NCBI RefSeq assembly: GCF_000372725.1
Contig: NW_005199702.1
Span: 64,630 to 128,629 of the forward strand
DNA from: Emiliania huxleyi CCMP1516
Lineage: Eukaryota > Haptophyta > Isochrysidales > Noelaerhabdaceae
DNA: 64,000 nt
Direction of reading: 5' to 3'
The notes below the pieces were generated by a model. The model saw nothing but the letters and a program-made list of their open reading frames with translations. It ran no database searches and had not been told where the DNA came from. The translations under genes were made by a program, and so were the position numbers. Below are positions 10,915 to 20,960 of the stretch, one piece after another (the stretch's first letter is position 1; each line of letters starts with the position of its first letter).

Positions 10915-11975
10915 CACGTGAAACGGCGCAAGCGCGGCATTGCTTGCTGTGCTGGCTGTCTTCGTTCGACGCCCGAGGGTCGCGCTCGCTTCCGTGCCGC
11001 CGACACGTTTGTGCAGCGCGACGAGTTCGGCATCCGGCCAGAGACTCGCTGCGGCGTCTGCACTCTGCAGTACCTTTGGGAGGTGCACGACGGCTCCAGC
11101 GGCACGGAGGGTGCAGCGTCGGCGCAGTGCTTTCGCGCTTTGGCTCCTGGCTACCGAAAGTTCTCGTGGCAGGACGGTGCCAAGAAGATGCCTCGCCGTG
11201 CGGACGGCTCCTTGACATTCCTCTGTGAGCGGTTTGCTCACACACTTACACGCAAAAGCACACGCGGCAAGACCCGCGGAGGACGGCGTCACCGGGAGGC
11301 ACAAGAACAGCTGAAGCGCGCTCCAGGGCCTGGTGGTGTGCCGTTTTTGTCGAAGCACGCCATCACGCCGCGAGCGTCGCACAGGGTGACAGTCAGCTCG
11401 TGCGAGGTCGGCGTCGTCTTGGCATTGAGTGCTGACGGCGTGGCGGCGACAGGTGGTAGGGGCTTGGTCGAGGCACAAAGGCTCCATGGCCGACAGAAGC
11501 TGGCAGGCAGCTCTTTGCACCCGCACGGCACTCACATCGCTTCGTAGGTCCCTTCAGCAGACACCGTGCGAATCGCAGCGCTCGGCAGGGCGATGATGCT
11601 CACCACTCCGTCAGCGTGGCGGACATCGCCCAGGTCATTGCGGGGGACAGTGCAATAGAGGTAGAAGGATTCAGTCATGCAGCTACGGTTCGTGATGAGT
11701 GCGCCCTGGGCACCACGGGCAGCTACAAGCGCCGGCGTCTGAGCAGAACAATGCGGCGGAGGAAGAGGAGGAGCCTTCCTGTGAGTTGTGTCGGCGCGTG
11801 GTGCAGTGAGGCACGTCTGAGGCACGATTGGTATCACAGTGGATGCAGGACTGCAAAATGCGGCCGCGGCGGCGTGAGAGGGGGTCGACGAGCGGGGTGC
11901 GCGCACACACCTCGAAACGATCGTCCGCAACAAAATAGGCGAGCTGCACACGCTCCTCGTCGATCTCCTTGCTGG
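10915..11975 (+). other. Interior of the helicase element, unidentified open frames
   Basis: An open frame from 10918 to 11547 (about 210 codons) contains the Cys pair RCGVCTLQYLWEVHDG and CFRALAPGYRKFSWQDG, which look like real protein. A second frame near 11616 starts MADIAQVIAGDSAIEVEG, and a shifted continuation contains CELCRRVV. I recognise no family. They may be accessory proteins of the same mobile element, damaged by indels. Confidence 0.35.
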
Positions 11976-12400
11976 CTTTTCGCCTCATAATCGCGAGCGC
12001 GTGGTTGCGGGTCGGTTGCGAGGGGCTAAGCCTGGCTAGCCAGGTCCGCCTGGGCGCCTCCAGTCTTGCTTTTGCGGTGAACATTCTTGTATTGGTTTGG
12101 CAGAGGTGTTTTCGTGCGGTCTGTCAGTTGCTGCTGATAGCCGGTTTTCGCCTCATAATCGCGAGCGCGTGGTTGCGGGTCGGTTGCGAGGGGCTAAGCC
12201 TGGCTAGCCAGGTCCGCCTGGGCGCCTCCAGTCTTGCTTTTGCGGTGACCATTCTTGTATTGGTTGGCAGAGGTGTTTTCGTGCGGTCTGTCAGTTGCTG
12301 CTGATAGCCGGTTTTCGCCTCATAATCGCGAGCGCGTGGTCGCGGGTCGGTTGCGAGGGGCTCAGCCTGGCTAGCCAGGTCCGCCTGGGCGCTTCGAGTC
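11976..12400 (+). repeat. Tandem repeat, period 167-168 bp, about 2.5 copies
   Basis: The sequence CGCCTCATAATCGCGAGCG starts at 11981, 12149 and 12316, giving periods of 168 and 167 bp. The first two units are nearly identical and the third stops about 85 bp in. The unit includes CCTGGCTAGCCAGG, a perfect 14-bp palindrome. It lies upstream of the helicase start and could be a subterminal repeat of the element. Confidence 0.85.
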
Positions 12401-12807
12401 ATCCGCACTGCAATAATAATCTCTCGCGAGCGATCTGATCACCGCCCGTGAGTCGCTGCTTTGCTTGAACCGTTTTTGGCCGTTCGTCTATCGCGACAAT
12501 TTGGGAGGCGCTTGGAGCAAGCCGCTCTCTTGCGTTGGTAGATGAACAAGGGCATTGGTACAGCCGAGGGCCTCCTGTAGTGTATGTCAACACAATAAAC
12601 TTTGTCTCCGGCTGTTGGAGCTCTTGGCATCGGACAGAAGGCGTTGAGCGCCTGCTAAGTACATGTACATGTCATGTTGTACTGATGACGTTGACTTTTT
12701 GCGACACTGGTCTTGTTTACTTTTACTTCTCGACGTGTCCGAATATACTGAAATCAAATTTTGGTAGTTTTCTTCAAGCTGCCCGTAGAGCGTAGTCACT
12801 GCAAGCA

Positions 12808-14932
12808 ATGATAGTCGGCGATGCAGTTTGTGTGCTCGAGAGCTACCCCGGTCCTTACAAAGGCCGACGAGGGCAGATTGTCAAAGTAGACTCTGGTCGG
12901 ACCAATAGCTTGCGCGTCCAGTTTGACGAGTCGGAGGCAGCTTGGTTTCCGCCGGAAGCGGTGGAGTCAGTGTCGCAAGGTGGCAACGGTTTGTCACAGT
13001 CGCAGAGGCTCACCCTGGACAAGGTGCCAGACGTTGAGCGCGAAAGTGTGCTTGCTGTCTCCAAGTTCCGAGTTATTGACAAGCAAAGCAACTGGATTGG
13101 GATGCCCGTTGTGGTCGTCGACACCGATGCACTTGCGCACACCGCTTCCGTCCGCCTGGAGGTAGGTGGCAGTGCTGTGCGATCGGTTGCATGGAAGCAC
13201 CTCGAGGTCGTATCTTCCTCGTCTGCGAATGTAGCGGGTACGGTTGCCGCTGCCAGAGAGGTCGCAGCTGCCGCCAAGTTCAAACCGAACGACTATGTGA
13301 GCATCCTGCGTACGTGTCCAACTCCGCATCCCGGTGTTCACCTCGTTCGGGAGTGGCGAGGCGAGACAAACGGGGTTGACCATTATCTCATTGGGATACA
13401 ACACCATGGAGATCTTGTTGTGTCCGAGACGTTCCTTGTTGCGGAGAAGCCATGCGTCGCCGAGCGCCCTAGTACAGCTTTGGCGGTCCCAACGCATCGT
13501 CCAAACGGCCAACCGTACACGCCCGACCAGATTGCGGCCCTCAAGTCTATCCTCGAGCAACGCTCGAATATCGAGCTCAGCGGTCCACCCGGCTCTGGCA
13601 AGACCGAGGTGTACTGTGTCGGGGTGTCAGTCATTCAGGCGGCTAAGGAGGTTGTACTCGTGGCCACGCTGAGCAACGAAATTGTTGTGCACTCGCACAA
13701 GCAGCTCAAGCGGCACGGAGTTATCAACGCCGAGGAAATCTGCGGCACCTACACAAAGAAGTTTTGGGCAACGCTTGGCGAGGAGTGGTCGTGGGACAAC
13801 GTCCCAAAGATTGTGGCCGAGATCACCACGAGCCCAAAGTGCCGGACGGTGTGCAACGACATACGCCAGGCGTCGGTGATTGTTTTTGAGGAGGACGAGA
13901 ACACACTGCCGCACTTCAAAGACATCTTGCTCACCGTCATTTCCAGGGTTTGCGGCTACACGGGTCCTGAGCCAGGTGCCAACAAGCAGTACATCTTTGT
14001 GCGCGACCAGCGCCAGCTCGGTGGCATCGAGGTCGTGGACGGCAACGGTCGCAACGTCAACAACGTCGGTCTGCTCCCGGGCGGTGTTATGGCTGGCGGC
14101 GGGCAAGCCAAGGAGTCGCTCTGCTTCGAGTCGCAGGCTACGCAGAAGTTATACCCGGGTCAGCCTGTCACGGTCTCACCTCGCCATTTTGGTGACGACG
14201 GCCGCTCGCGCCTCGCCTGAAGAGGGGACGGCGCTTCGCTACTGCTCTTTGCGCAGCAAGTTCCTTCTCAACATGCCAAGTGCGCGACAAGAGGGGCTTC
14301 GCGGTTTCGGTAGCGAGGAGCTGGTTAAGGTGGAGTACGTGTGCGCGGCGCACCTACAGGCACGCAGCGGACAGGAGGCCAACTTCGTGGACCACCACCT
14401 CTCGGGCACGCGTGGCATTTGCGCCGTATGATGAGAATCGACGGCCCGCAGATCAGGATGCAAACGCGTTGTGGCATCGCTGCATGGACCTAATGCACCG
14501 TGGCGATACCAACAATGTTTACACGCGTGAGCTCTTTGCGCGGCTGCAGGACGTGGGCACTCGCTTCTTCGACGAGGTGTCTGGGCGTCCCGACTGGTAT
14601 GAGACGACAAAGTTCGGGTTTCTCCTCAACAAGAGCCTCGAGGAGTTTGCGACGCGAGAGCACGTCGCAAAGTACCGAGTCGAGGAACGCTGGTCCACTC
14701 TCGATGGGGCTGGCGTTGTTCACTCCCACTACGCCACCAAGGTAGATGAGAACGGGGTGCCGATACCTGTCGCGCACAAGACTGGGACGGGCCGTCGGGC
14801 GACCTGTCTGGCGGACGCCAGTTCGTCGCTGGCGCCGTCGCGCTTTATCTGCAGTGGAAGGTTGGGTACCCTCTCAAGGTGGGCATGATGATATGTGCAA
14901 AGATGTTCACGCCCCACGGCGAGAACACGTAA
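12808..14932 (+). pseudogene. SF1-type helicase of a mobile element, frameshifted
   Basis: An intact frame runs 12808-14220 (470 residues). The N-terminus has a KOW/SH3-like segment (GPYKGRRGQIVKVDSGRT) ending WFPPEAVES. Then come the Q-motif-like PYTPDQIAALKSIL, Walker A GPPGSGKTEVYCVG, Walker B-like VIVFEEDENTLPHF and motif III-like FVRDQRQLGG, an order that fits superfamily 1. After 14220 the protein-like signal continues in other frames: about 14220-14415, 14415-14785 (RVEERWSTLDGAGVVHSHY) and 14785-14932 (ALYLQWKVGYPLKVGMM). Three frame changes indicate decay or uncorrected indels. The late change is shared with the truncated copy at 9.9-10.4 kb. No transposase, Rep or nuclease domain was found, so the element type is open. 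Confidence 0.7.
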
Positions 14933-15390
14933 TCGGACCCTATTAGCGCCTCTACATCTTTCATCTCTCTACAACACACAATCTATCACACGCCACCCGA
15001 ATTTAAATCTCTACATCTCTACAACACTCTACAACATTCTACAGCTCTACAACTCTACAACTCTACACACTCCTCCTCACATCCCACCATCACCTCCACT
15101 CCCCCACTACCTCCACTTCCACCTCCAAACACAAACACAATCTCACACACATCTACAACTTCTCCATCCGACCACGACACCACAACACAACACACATTTA
15201 TTCACATTTTAATCATCAAATTTCCTTTTCTCTAAATTATTAATTATTAATATAATAATTTCACTTGTAGTCCCCCCGAAATTTCACATTTCAACTATAT
15301 AGGCGGGTGCGGAGCTGGCCTCCCCTATCCAGCATCCCACACTCGAAGCGCACGCCGCCGCGGCACCGTGCGCGATCGAGTGGCTGCCAG
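14401..15390 (+). repeat. Direct repeat, copy 2
   Basis: Second copy of the block described at 9876-10914, here attached to its helicase gene. It ends at GTGGCTGCCAG, six bases before the tRNA-Met gene. The shared terminal module contains AACTATATAGGCGGGTGCGG, a TATA-like string that could be an element promoter or end. Confidence 0.85.
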
Positions 15391-15395
15391 ATCGA

Positions 15396-15469
15396 GCCGG
15401 GCTAGCTCAGTTGGTTAGAGCGTTGGATTCATAACCCAGAGGTCACCAGTTCGATCCTGGTGCCCGGCA
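15396..15469 (+). tRNA. trnM-CAT: tRNA-Met (anticodon CAT), elongator type
   Basis: A 74-base cloverleaf. The acceptor stem GCCGGGC pairs with GCCCGGC, discriminator A. The D arm is GCTC/GAGC with loop AGTTGGTTA; the T arm is ACCAG/CTGGT with loop TTCGATC. The anticodon loop TTCATAA carries CAT. The last pair of the anticodon stem is an A-C mismatch (TTGGA with CCCAG). The acceptor begins G-C rather than the A-U of eukaryotic initiators, so it is an elongator type. No CCA is encoded. The internal promoter boxes fall within the D and T arms as usual. Confidence 0.93.
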
Positions 15470-15536
15470 TCCTCTTTTGGCGCACACATTAACCCCCCAC
15501 GGTGCCCGGCATCCTCTTTTGGCGCACATTGACCCC
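15459..15536 (+). repeat. Short tandem duplication of the tRNA 3' end
   Basis: The last bases of the tRNA and about 30 bp downstream (GGTGCCCGGCATCCTCTTTT and on to GGCGCACA) are repeated about 40 bp later at roughly 15499-15536 with small differences. The second copy has only the tRNA 3' end and cannot be functional. Confidence 0.7.
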
Positions 15537-15824
15537 CACGAGCACCCACGAGCACCGCTGCACCCCAAGGACCTTCACTAATGTAAATAAAGAGGCAACG
15601 CTAGGCATGTTCAAGAGATATTTGTTAAGAGCCTGTTGACAGCCAAGTTTCCGTCGAGCGGCCCGTCCCGATCATGCTCTCCGAGTTCATGCTCTCCGAG
15701 GCCTCCCGGCGGGCCACGGCGCGGCGAGCCGGGCCCCAAGCCGACCCTGAGCCGCCGCCGACCGCCGGCGGAGCGCACACGTAAAGAAAGAACGCGAAGA
15801 CATTTTCGTTCTTCTTCTGAAACG

Positions 15825-17549
15825 ATGTCTCCTCATATGTCCAGGCCGCCGCTGCCGCTCCTGCAGCCCACGGCCTCGCTGCTGCTGCCCCTGCTGCTGC
15901 TGCAGCCCACGAGGGCCTCGCTGCAGCCCAACACGCTACCGTCAATGGCGCCGCCGCCCTGGTCACCCGTTCGAGCGCCGCGAATCGCCGACCGCGGCGC
16001 GGGCCGGTACACCCAGGCGCGGAGCGGCGCGGACGGCAACGTCACGCTCTGCTGGAACGCAGTCGAGCCCGAGGCGGGCCTGCGGCTCGCGAGGTGCGGC
16101 GGCTCGTCGTGCGAGGGCTGGTCCCACCCGCCGACGCTCGTCTCTGGCGCCGACGGCGATCCGCGCTTCATCCGGATGCGCATGGCGCACCGCTCCTCGC
16201 GGCCAGTCCTCTGCCACACGTCGAGCGGCGGCCGCGCCCTCTCGCTCGGCATCTGCCTCGACGCGGTCTGCAGCCAGTTCAAGGCGGTGGAGCTCGAGAG
16301 GGCCGTCAAGGTGCGCCACTGCGACCTCGAGTCGTCGGGCCGCGAGGGCACGCGCGTCGCCGCCGCCCTGTCGGACGAGGCCGGGTCGCGCCTGGTGCTG
16401 CTGAGGGTGGACCTGCCCACCGGCTCCGTGGCGGCCAAAACCGTGCTGGCGACCGCGGCGGACCCCTTCACCGTCAACGAGACGACGCGGCGCCCCGAGC
16501 GCGGCATCGAGGGCCCCGTGCTCGCGGATCGGTCCCTCGCGTACTGGGACATCTCGGGCCGGCGGCTGCGCCTCGTCTTCGACACGGCCGACCCACGGCC
16601 CCGCCGCTCGCCACTCGCCGCCGGACGCCCCCGCCCTGCCCCTCGCGACGGCTGCGTCGGCGCATCGTGCTAGGCGCTCGAGCGTGGTGGTGGCGCAGGG
16701 CGGCGGTGCGGGCGTGGCGGCGGCGGGCGGCATGGTCAACCCCGGGGCCTGGGCGCGCCTCCTCGCGGTCGGGAAGGCTCTCCCCCCCCCCGGCGCCGGC
16801 ACGGGCGCCGGGCGCGAGACACCGAGTCCGCCTGCTGCGCCCGCCCGCCGCAGGACGCGCTCCTGCTCACATTCTTCGACCTCGCCCGCCACTCGCTCTT
16901 CCTGGCGCGCTGCTTCCGGCTGCTTCGCCGTTGCGACGCGCCGGTCCGCTCGCTCCGCCGCCCCGCCGCCGCCGCGCCGAGCCGCCGCAACCGCGCCGAG
17001 CCGCCGCAGCGCCGCAGCGCCGCAGCGCCCCAGCCGCAGCCCTCGGCCTCGGCCTCGGACGCGTGATCCGTGGCGACGCCCTCGCCCCCTTAAGGTGCTG
17101 GTCGACGCCACCGCCTTCCACGGGGACATCAGGCGAAGGAAGCCGCGCCCACAAGTCGCCCGCCCAGCCGCCGCCCCCGCCGCCGCTCTCCCCTTCCCTC
17201 GCCCGCACCTCCGCCCCGCCCCCGGCGCAGCGACTTTGGTGCGGGCGCCTTCCCCGACCTCGCCCTCTCGCCGCACGGCGCGCCGGCCCTCGCCTACTTC
17301 GTCGAGGCCTCGCCCTCGCGCGGCTGCCTGCGGGTGCTCCGCTGCAGCGACCCGCTCTGCGGCTCGTGGCGCCTCTTTGACGCCTCGTGCGGCCCGCGCG
17401 GGTACGGACGGGACGCCTCGCTCGCCTTTGGTCGCGACGGCGCTATCGTCGCCTCGTTCCTCGACCTCGACGGCCACGACGACCCCGCGAGGATGATTGC
17501 GCGCGTGGCGGTGTACAATGATAGCCAGGGCGCCGTGCTCGCAGATTAG
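15825..17549 (+). CDS. Secreted or lumenal protein with repeated beta-strand blocks (multi-exon)
   Basis: The start MSPHMSRPPLPLLQP leads into a strongly hydrophobic Leu-rich stretch, a signal peptide or anchor. Exon 1, to about 16590, contains blocks such as GNVTLCWNAVEPEAGLRLARC, RFIRMRMAHRSSRPVLCHTS and GSRLVLLRVDLPTGS, which read like successive blades of a propeller with paired cysteines. Further coding pieces appear near 16690-16780 (GMVNPGAWARLLAVGK), 16860 (ALLLTFFDLARHS), 17095 (VLVDATAFHGDIR) and 17230-17549 (AFPDLALSPHGAPALAYF, then RCSDPLCGSWRLFDASC). The stop is at 17547. I cannot fix every splice site. A sialidase-like propeller is possible; no catalytic motif was identified. 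Confidence 0.55.
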
Positions 17550-17979
17550 ATTAGATAGCCGAAGGCGAAGACGAACAGAGTCAGACTCAGAGAGTGTTTG
17601 TTAAAAGAAGAACACTGCACACAGTCAGGCTCGGACTCGGGACTGGAAAAAAAGAAGGAAAACATCAACCAAAGGAAAAAAGAAAAATACGAGTGGAGGG
17701 ATGCGAGCTCTCGCCCGGCAACCCTAGCCAGGCCTCACGCGCTGGCCGCGACCGCGACTGGAGATGACTATTTATTTAATTAATCATTTATGGGAGGACG
17801 GCGCGCCCGATCGATTGCGCCTACTTTCATGAGCATCTGAGCATGGTAGTTATCTATTTATTTATGGTAGGCGCCGAGTGATGCGCGTATTGGGAGCGCG
17901 ACTGAGGGATCAGGGACGGCTCGGACGGGAGACCATTTCGGAATTCTTTCATCCGGGGTAAGCATTGCGGCCGCTCCAT
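17550..17979. other. Intergenic region
   Basis: Contains a short AT-rich stretch (TATTTATTTAATTAATC near 17769) and a second TATTTATTTATGG near 17853. These could be terminator or promoter sequence between the two flanking genes. No gene or RNA recognised. Confidence 0.35.
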
Positions 17980-18966
17980 ATGTATATGTTGCTCGCCGAG
18001 CTAGAGGAGGCGCTTTTCATTCCGCTCGCGGCCACGCCGCTCGCCCAGGCCGTCGGCCTCACCCCGCTAGCCCTCGCGGCTGGGGTTTCCTGCCTCGCAG
18101 CCCAGCTGCTCCTCTTCGTCGCCTTCTCCTACTTGCTGCCAGACGGCCCGTGGCGGAGGCTGCCCGGTCTGACCGCCCACCAGTGCATCTGTTTCCCGCT
18201 CATGATTGGCCTCGCCTGCGTCGGAGTCCAGGATTGGTTCCTCTCAGCAGCGGTCCCGACCTCGTTGAGCGGCCGCGTGCTGGACGAGCACCGGCTCGGA
18301 GGCCAGCTGGCGCAGCTGGTGTACGGCGAGCTGCTGCTGTGGGACATCCCTTGCGGCCTCCTCGTGCCGAGCCTTCGTGAGCCGCTCATGCTGGCGCACC
18401 ACTTTGGGATGGCCGCCGTCGCGTACGCGACGCTGAGCCCGCTCTGCAGCTACTACGCCGTCTTCTTCTTCGGCGCCATCGAGGTGAGGCCCGGCCACGC
18501 CCCGCACCCTCTAATCACGCCCGCGCCAACAACCCCTGTGCCCATGAGACGCGTCCCGCCGCCGTCGCCGCCGTGTGCGCAGGTCAGCGGCATCCCGCTC
18601 TCGATCGTCGACGTCTTCCACCCAAAGCACGAGAAGCACGTCCGCCGGGGCGGCGGCTGGTTCGAGTACGAGAAGGCCTCGCCGCTCTGCCGCGCCGTCA
18701 ACGAGCTCGCCCGCGTCTGCTTCGCCGCCGCGTACCTGCCGCTAAGGGCCGTCTATTTCCCGTGGGTGGTCGGCTCACAGGCGGTGCCGGACATGCTCGC
18801 GACGCTCGCGCTTCCGCAAGAGGAGCGGCCAGCCGCGCCCGATGCTGCGCTGTATGGAGTGATCGGCTTCGGCATAGCCTTCTCGGCGCTGCAAATGTAC
18901 TGGGGCAAGCTCGTCTTCACGCAAGTGCTGCACGTCCTTGCGGGCCCAAAGCCGAAGGGCGAGTGA
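17980..18966 (+). CDS. TLC (TRAM-LAG1-CLN8) domain membrane protein
   Basis: Two exons, 17980-18483 and 18583-18966, joined by a GT-AG intron, give 295 residues. Several hydrophobic spans are visible (LTPLALAAGVSCLAAQLLLF, CFPLMIGLACVGVQDWFL, ALYGVIGFGIAFSALQMYW). The middle has EPLMLAHHFGMAAVAYATLS, the His-His helix characteristic of TLC domains, preceded by GELLLWDIPCGLL. TLC proteins include ceramide synthases and lipid or plasmalogen sensors in the endoplasmic reticulum. No homeobox and no complete Lag1 motif is seen, so a TMEM56/FAM57-like protein is likelier than a ceramide synthase. The ATG at 17986 is an alternative start. Confidence 0.75.
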   Translation: MYMLLAELEEALFIPLAATPLAQAVGLTPLALAAGVSCLAAQLLLFVAFSYLLPDGPWRRLPGLTAHQCICFPLMIGLACVGVQDWFLSAAVPTSLSGRVLDEHRLGGQLAQLVYGELLLWDIPCGLLVPSLREPLMLAHHFGMAAVAYATLSPLCSYYAVFFFGAIEVRPGHAPHPLITPAPTTPVPMRRVPPPSPPCAQVSGIPLSIVDVFHPKHEKHVRRGGGWFEYEKASPLCRAVNELARVCFAAAYLPLRAVYFPWVVGSQAVPDMLATLALPQEERPAAPDAALYGVIGFGIAFSALQMYWGKLVFTQVLHVLAGPKPKGE

Positions 18967-19259
18967 GAGAGACTAGGGGGCCTCGCAGACGACCCGGGTT
19001 TCGCAGCGGCACGCGTCTGCACGCGCCAGCCACGGCGCCGTGCGACGCCGCGCGCAGTGGTCTGGATACTTAGTTACGAGTAGTAATGATGGCCGCCAAA
19101 GCAGCGGGTGTGACTTGAAAGAAATCGAGAACCGCCGTCACCACAACGCGCACAACGGCTCACCTCGGGAAGGACTCGTGTGGCTAGGTTGTAGGTCGTA
19201 GTCAGAGAGCTCCAGCCTCCACAAGAAACACGCACATACTTGGAGCACTTGGAGTGCGG
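18967..19259. other. Intergenic region
   Basis: No gene recognised. It ends in GGAGCACTTGGAGYGC repeats at 19233 and 19317 that flank the truncated retrotransposon copy. Confidence 0.3.
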
Positions 19260-19699
19260 TCGCGGGTCGGCGGGATGGGAGGACGGCACGCCGCCACCAG
19301 TGACAGCCGCGAGCGCTTGGAGCACTTGGAGCGCAGTCAGCAACCTCACGTCCAGGACCGGGGAAAAAGAAAGTAAGAAAACAGGACAGAAAGAAAGAAA
19401 GAAAACAGACAACCCAAGGGAGGGATGGGAGAACAGGGAAAAAAGAAAGAAAAGAAAGAAAACAGACAACCCAAGGGAGGGATGGGAGGACGGCACGCCG
19501 CCACCACACAGGGATTTTGAGGAGAGGTGTGTGGTGCGCTATCCGTCGCCCACCCTAGGGAGTCTGCCTCTTCCTATCTCTCTTCGCAGTCTCTCGCCGA
19601 TTCTCGCTGCAACCTTCATGCCACCTCGCGGTCGTCCCACCCTCGTCGTTCTCTCCCTTGTCACTTCCTCCTCTGTCGCGTCGTTCTCTTCTGCCTCAG
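19260..19699 (-). mobile_element. Truncated 3' end of the LINE-like element
   Basis: The part 19480-19699 is the reverse complement, with substitutions, of the last coding codons and 3' UTR of the element at 5.4-7.4 kb. It includes the shared run GGACGGCACGCCGCCACCAC. On its tail side, GAAA-rich repeats and the block ACCCAAGGGAGGGATGGGA occur twice (about 19409 and 19471), and a partial third tail lies near 19268. The copy is only the last few hundred bases, as expected from incomplete target-primed reverse transcription. It ends about 80 bp before the ISCU-like start codon. Confidence 0.8.
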
Positions 19700-19780
19700 G
19701 ACAGGGGAGCTAAGAAGCGCTCGGCAATTTTCTTTCGGCTGCCTGAGCGAGAGCTTCCTGGACGTCGCGCCCTCGCTTCC

Positions 19781-20347
19781 ATGTTGGTGCGCTCTCTGCG
19801 CCCTGCGCCTGCCGCGCTCCGCCTCGCCGTCGCGCGGCGCGGCTACCACAAGAACATCATCGACCACTACGAGACGCCTCGCAACGTCGGATCCTTCGAC
19901 AAGGAGGATCTGGACGTCGGCACGGGTCTTGTTGGCGCGCCGGCCTGCGGCGACGTGATGAAGCTGCAGCTCAAGATTGGGAAGGACGGCAAGATCGAGG
20001 ACGCCGTCTTCAAGGCGCGCGTCCCCCTCCCCCTCCCCTCACCCCTTCTCCCGCTCTCACACACTGCCTCCCGCCCGTCCGTGTGCATGCAGGTGGTTGC
20101 AGATGGCAAGGCGACGTATGCGAACCAGGGCAAGGCCAAGGTGGGCACCGTCCTCTACCGCGTCGTGTGGAAGGACTTCCCGCCCGACCTCGTCTGGTAC
20201 GAGCCGGAGGACAACCTCGGCGAGGGCTACCTCAAGGAGTACGAGGCGCGCGTCGCGGCGGAGGCGGCAGCCGACGAGGAGTCGGCGCGTGAGGATGCGG
20301 AGCTCGAGGAGCTGGAGGAGGCGGAGGCGCTCGCGCGCGACGAGTGA
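19781..20347 (+). CDS. ISCU N-terminal half spliced to a chromodomain (chimeric gene)
   Basis: Exon 1 (19781-20014) encodes a mitochondrial-type presequence (MLVRSLRPAPAALRLAV, RRGYHKNI) followed by the ISCU N-terminus: IIDHYETPRNVGSF, GLVGAPACGDVMKLQLKI and DGKIEDAVFK. In ISCU the next residues contain the second cluster-ligating Cys (FGCGSA). Instead, a GC-AG intron (20015-20092) joins exon 2, which reads KVGTVLYRVVWKDFPP, LVWYEPEDNLGEGYLKEYEA. This is a chromodomain pattern with the usual W, Y and W-x-P-x-x-N-L features, then an acidic Glu/Ala tail. Only the first of the three ISCU cysteines is present, so this protein cannot be an ordinary Fe-S scaffold. Explanations are a true fusion, a retained partial duplicate, or a mis-assembly. 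Confidence 0.65.
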   Translation: MLVRSLRPAPAALRLAVARRGYHKNIIDHYETPRNVGSFDKEDLDVGTGLVGAPACGDVMKLQLKIGKDGKIEDAVFKARVPLPLPSPLLPLSHTASRPSVCMQVVADGKATYANQGKAKVGTVLYRVVWKDFPPDLVWYEPEDNLGEGYLKEYEARVAAEAAADEESAREDAELEELEEAEALARDE

Positions 20348-20665
20348 GCGTGGTGGGCGGCCTCGAGGCTGCTGCGCGGTGTTGCGGGTGGAGTATGGTT
20401 AGAAAATGTGTCAGGGATCGGTCTAATGGACCGTTCCGCTGCGGTTCTGTGGTCCATAGGGTCTGATAGTCCTTGCATACTCGTCTCGAGGCATGCGGTT
20501 AAAGTTGAAAATTTAATAAAATCGGCCCCGACCGGCCTAGTATGTGTATGTTTTCAACTGTAGAGAGACGTCTCGGTTTGAGCGCAGCGCGAGTGGGAGA
20601 ATTTCGGCGGTCGTGGAGGTCGTGGACGTCGTTGAGTGGCGAGTCACGCTCGTGCGGACAGCATC
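20348..20665. other. Intergenic region
   Basis: A short palindrome-like GGCCCCGACCGGCC lies near 20524 and TATGTGTATG follows. No gene recognised before the partial Tudor-like protein copy begins. Confidence 0.3.
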
Positions 20666-20960
20666 ATGCCGTCGCCGGACGCGGCGGCGAGGCACACGGG
20701 CGCCGGCGTGGCGCGTCGGCAGGCCCACCACGAGCGGATGCGCGACGCGCTCGGGAAGCGGCCGCGGGCGAGGCGGAGCTTCCGCCGGCGGACGACGCGG
20801 TCGAGATGGCGAGCGCCGTCCACGTGCTGGACAGCGTGCGGGAGGTGGGCCCGAACTACACCCTGCTGCGCAGCAAGGAGACGAAGGCGAAGCGGCGGAA
20901 GCGAAAGCGCGAGGATGCCAGGGCGGCGCTCGACGGTACCCTTGGAATGGCCGGATCCAG
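20666..20960 (+). pseudogene. Broken partial copy of the Tudor-like protein gene
   Basis: The segment starts ATGCCGTCGCCGGACGCGGC and parallels the minus-strand gene at 21888-22943 for about 270 bp. A 4-base deletion after MRD (GACGCGCTCG instead of GACGAGCGCGCTCG) shifts the frame, and homology stops at ARAALDG (about 20934). In the corrected sense the copy contains GPNYTLLRSKETKAKRRKRK. The shift and missing C-terminal half make it non-functional. Confidence 0.65.

Noticed and set aside
15396-15469. Initiator tRNA-Met or tRNA-Ile with CAT anticodon
   Set aside because: The first pair is G-C rather than A-U as in eukaryotic initiators, and no organellar context supports a lysidine-type tRNA-Ile.
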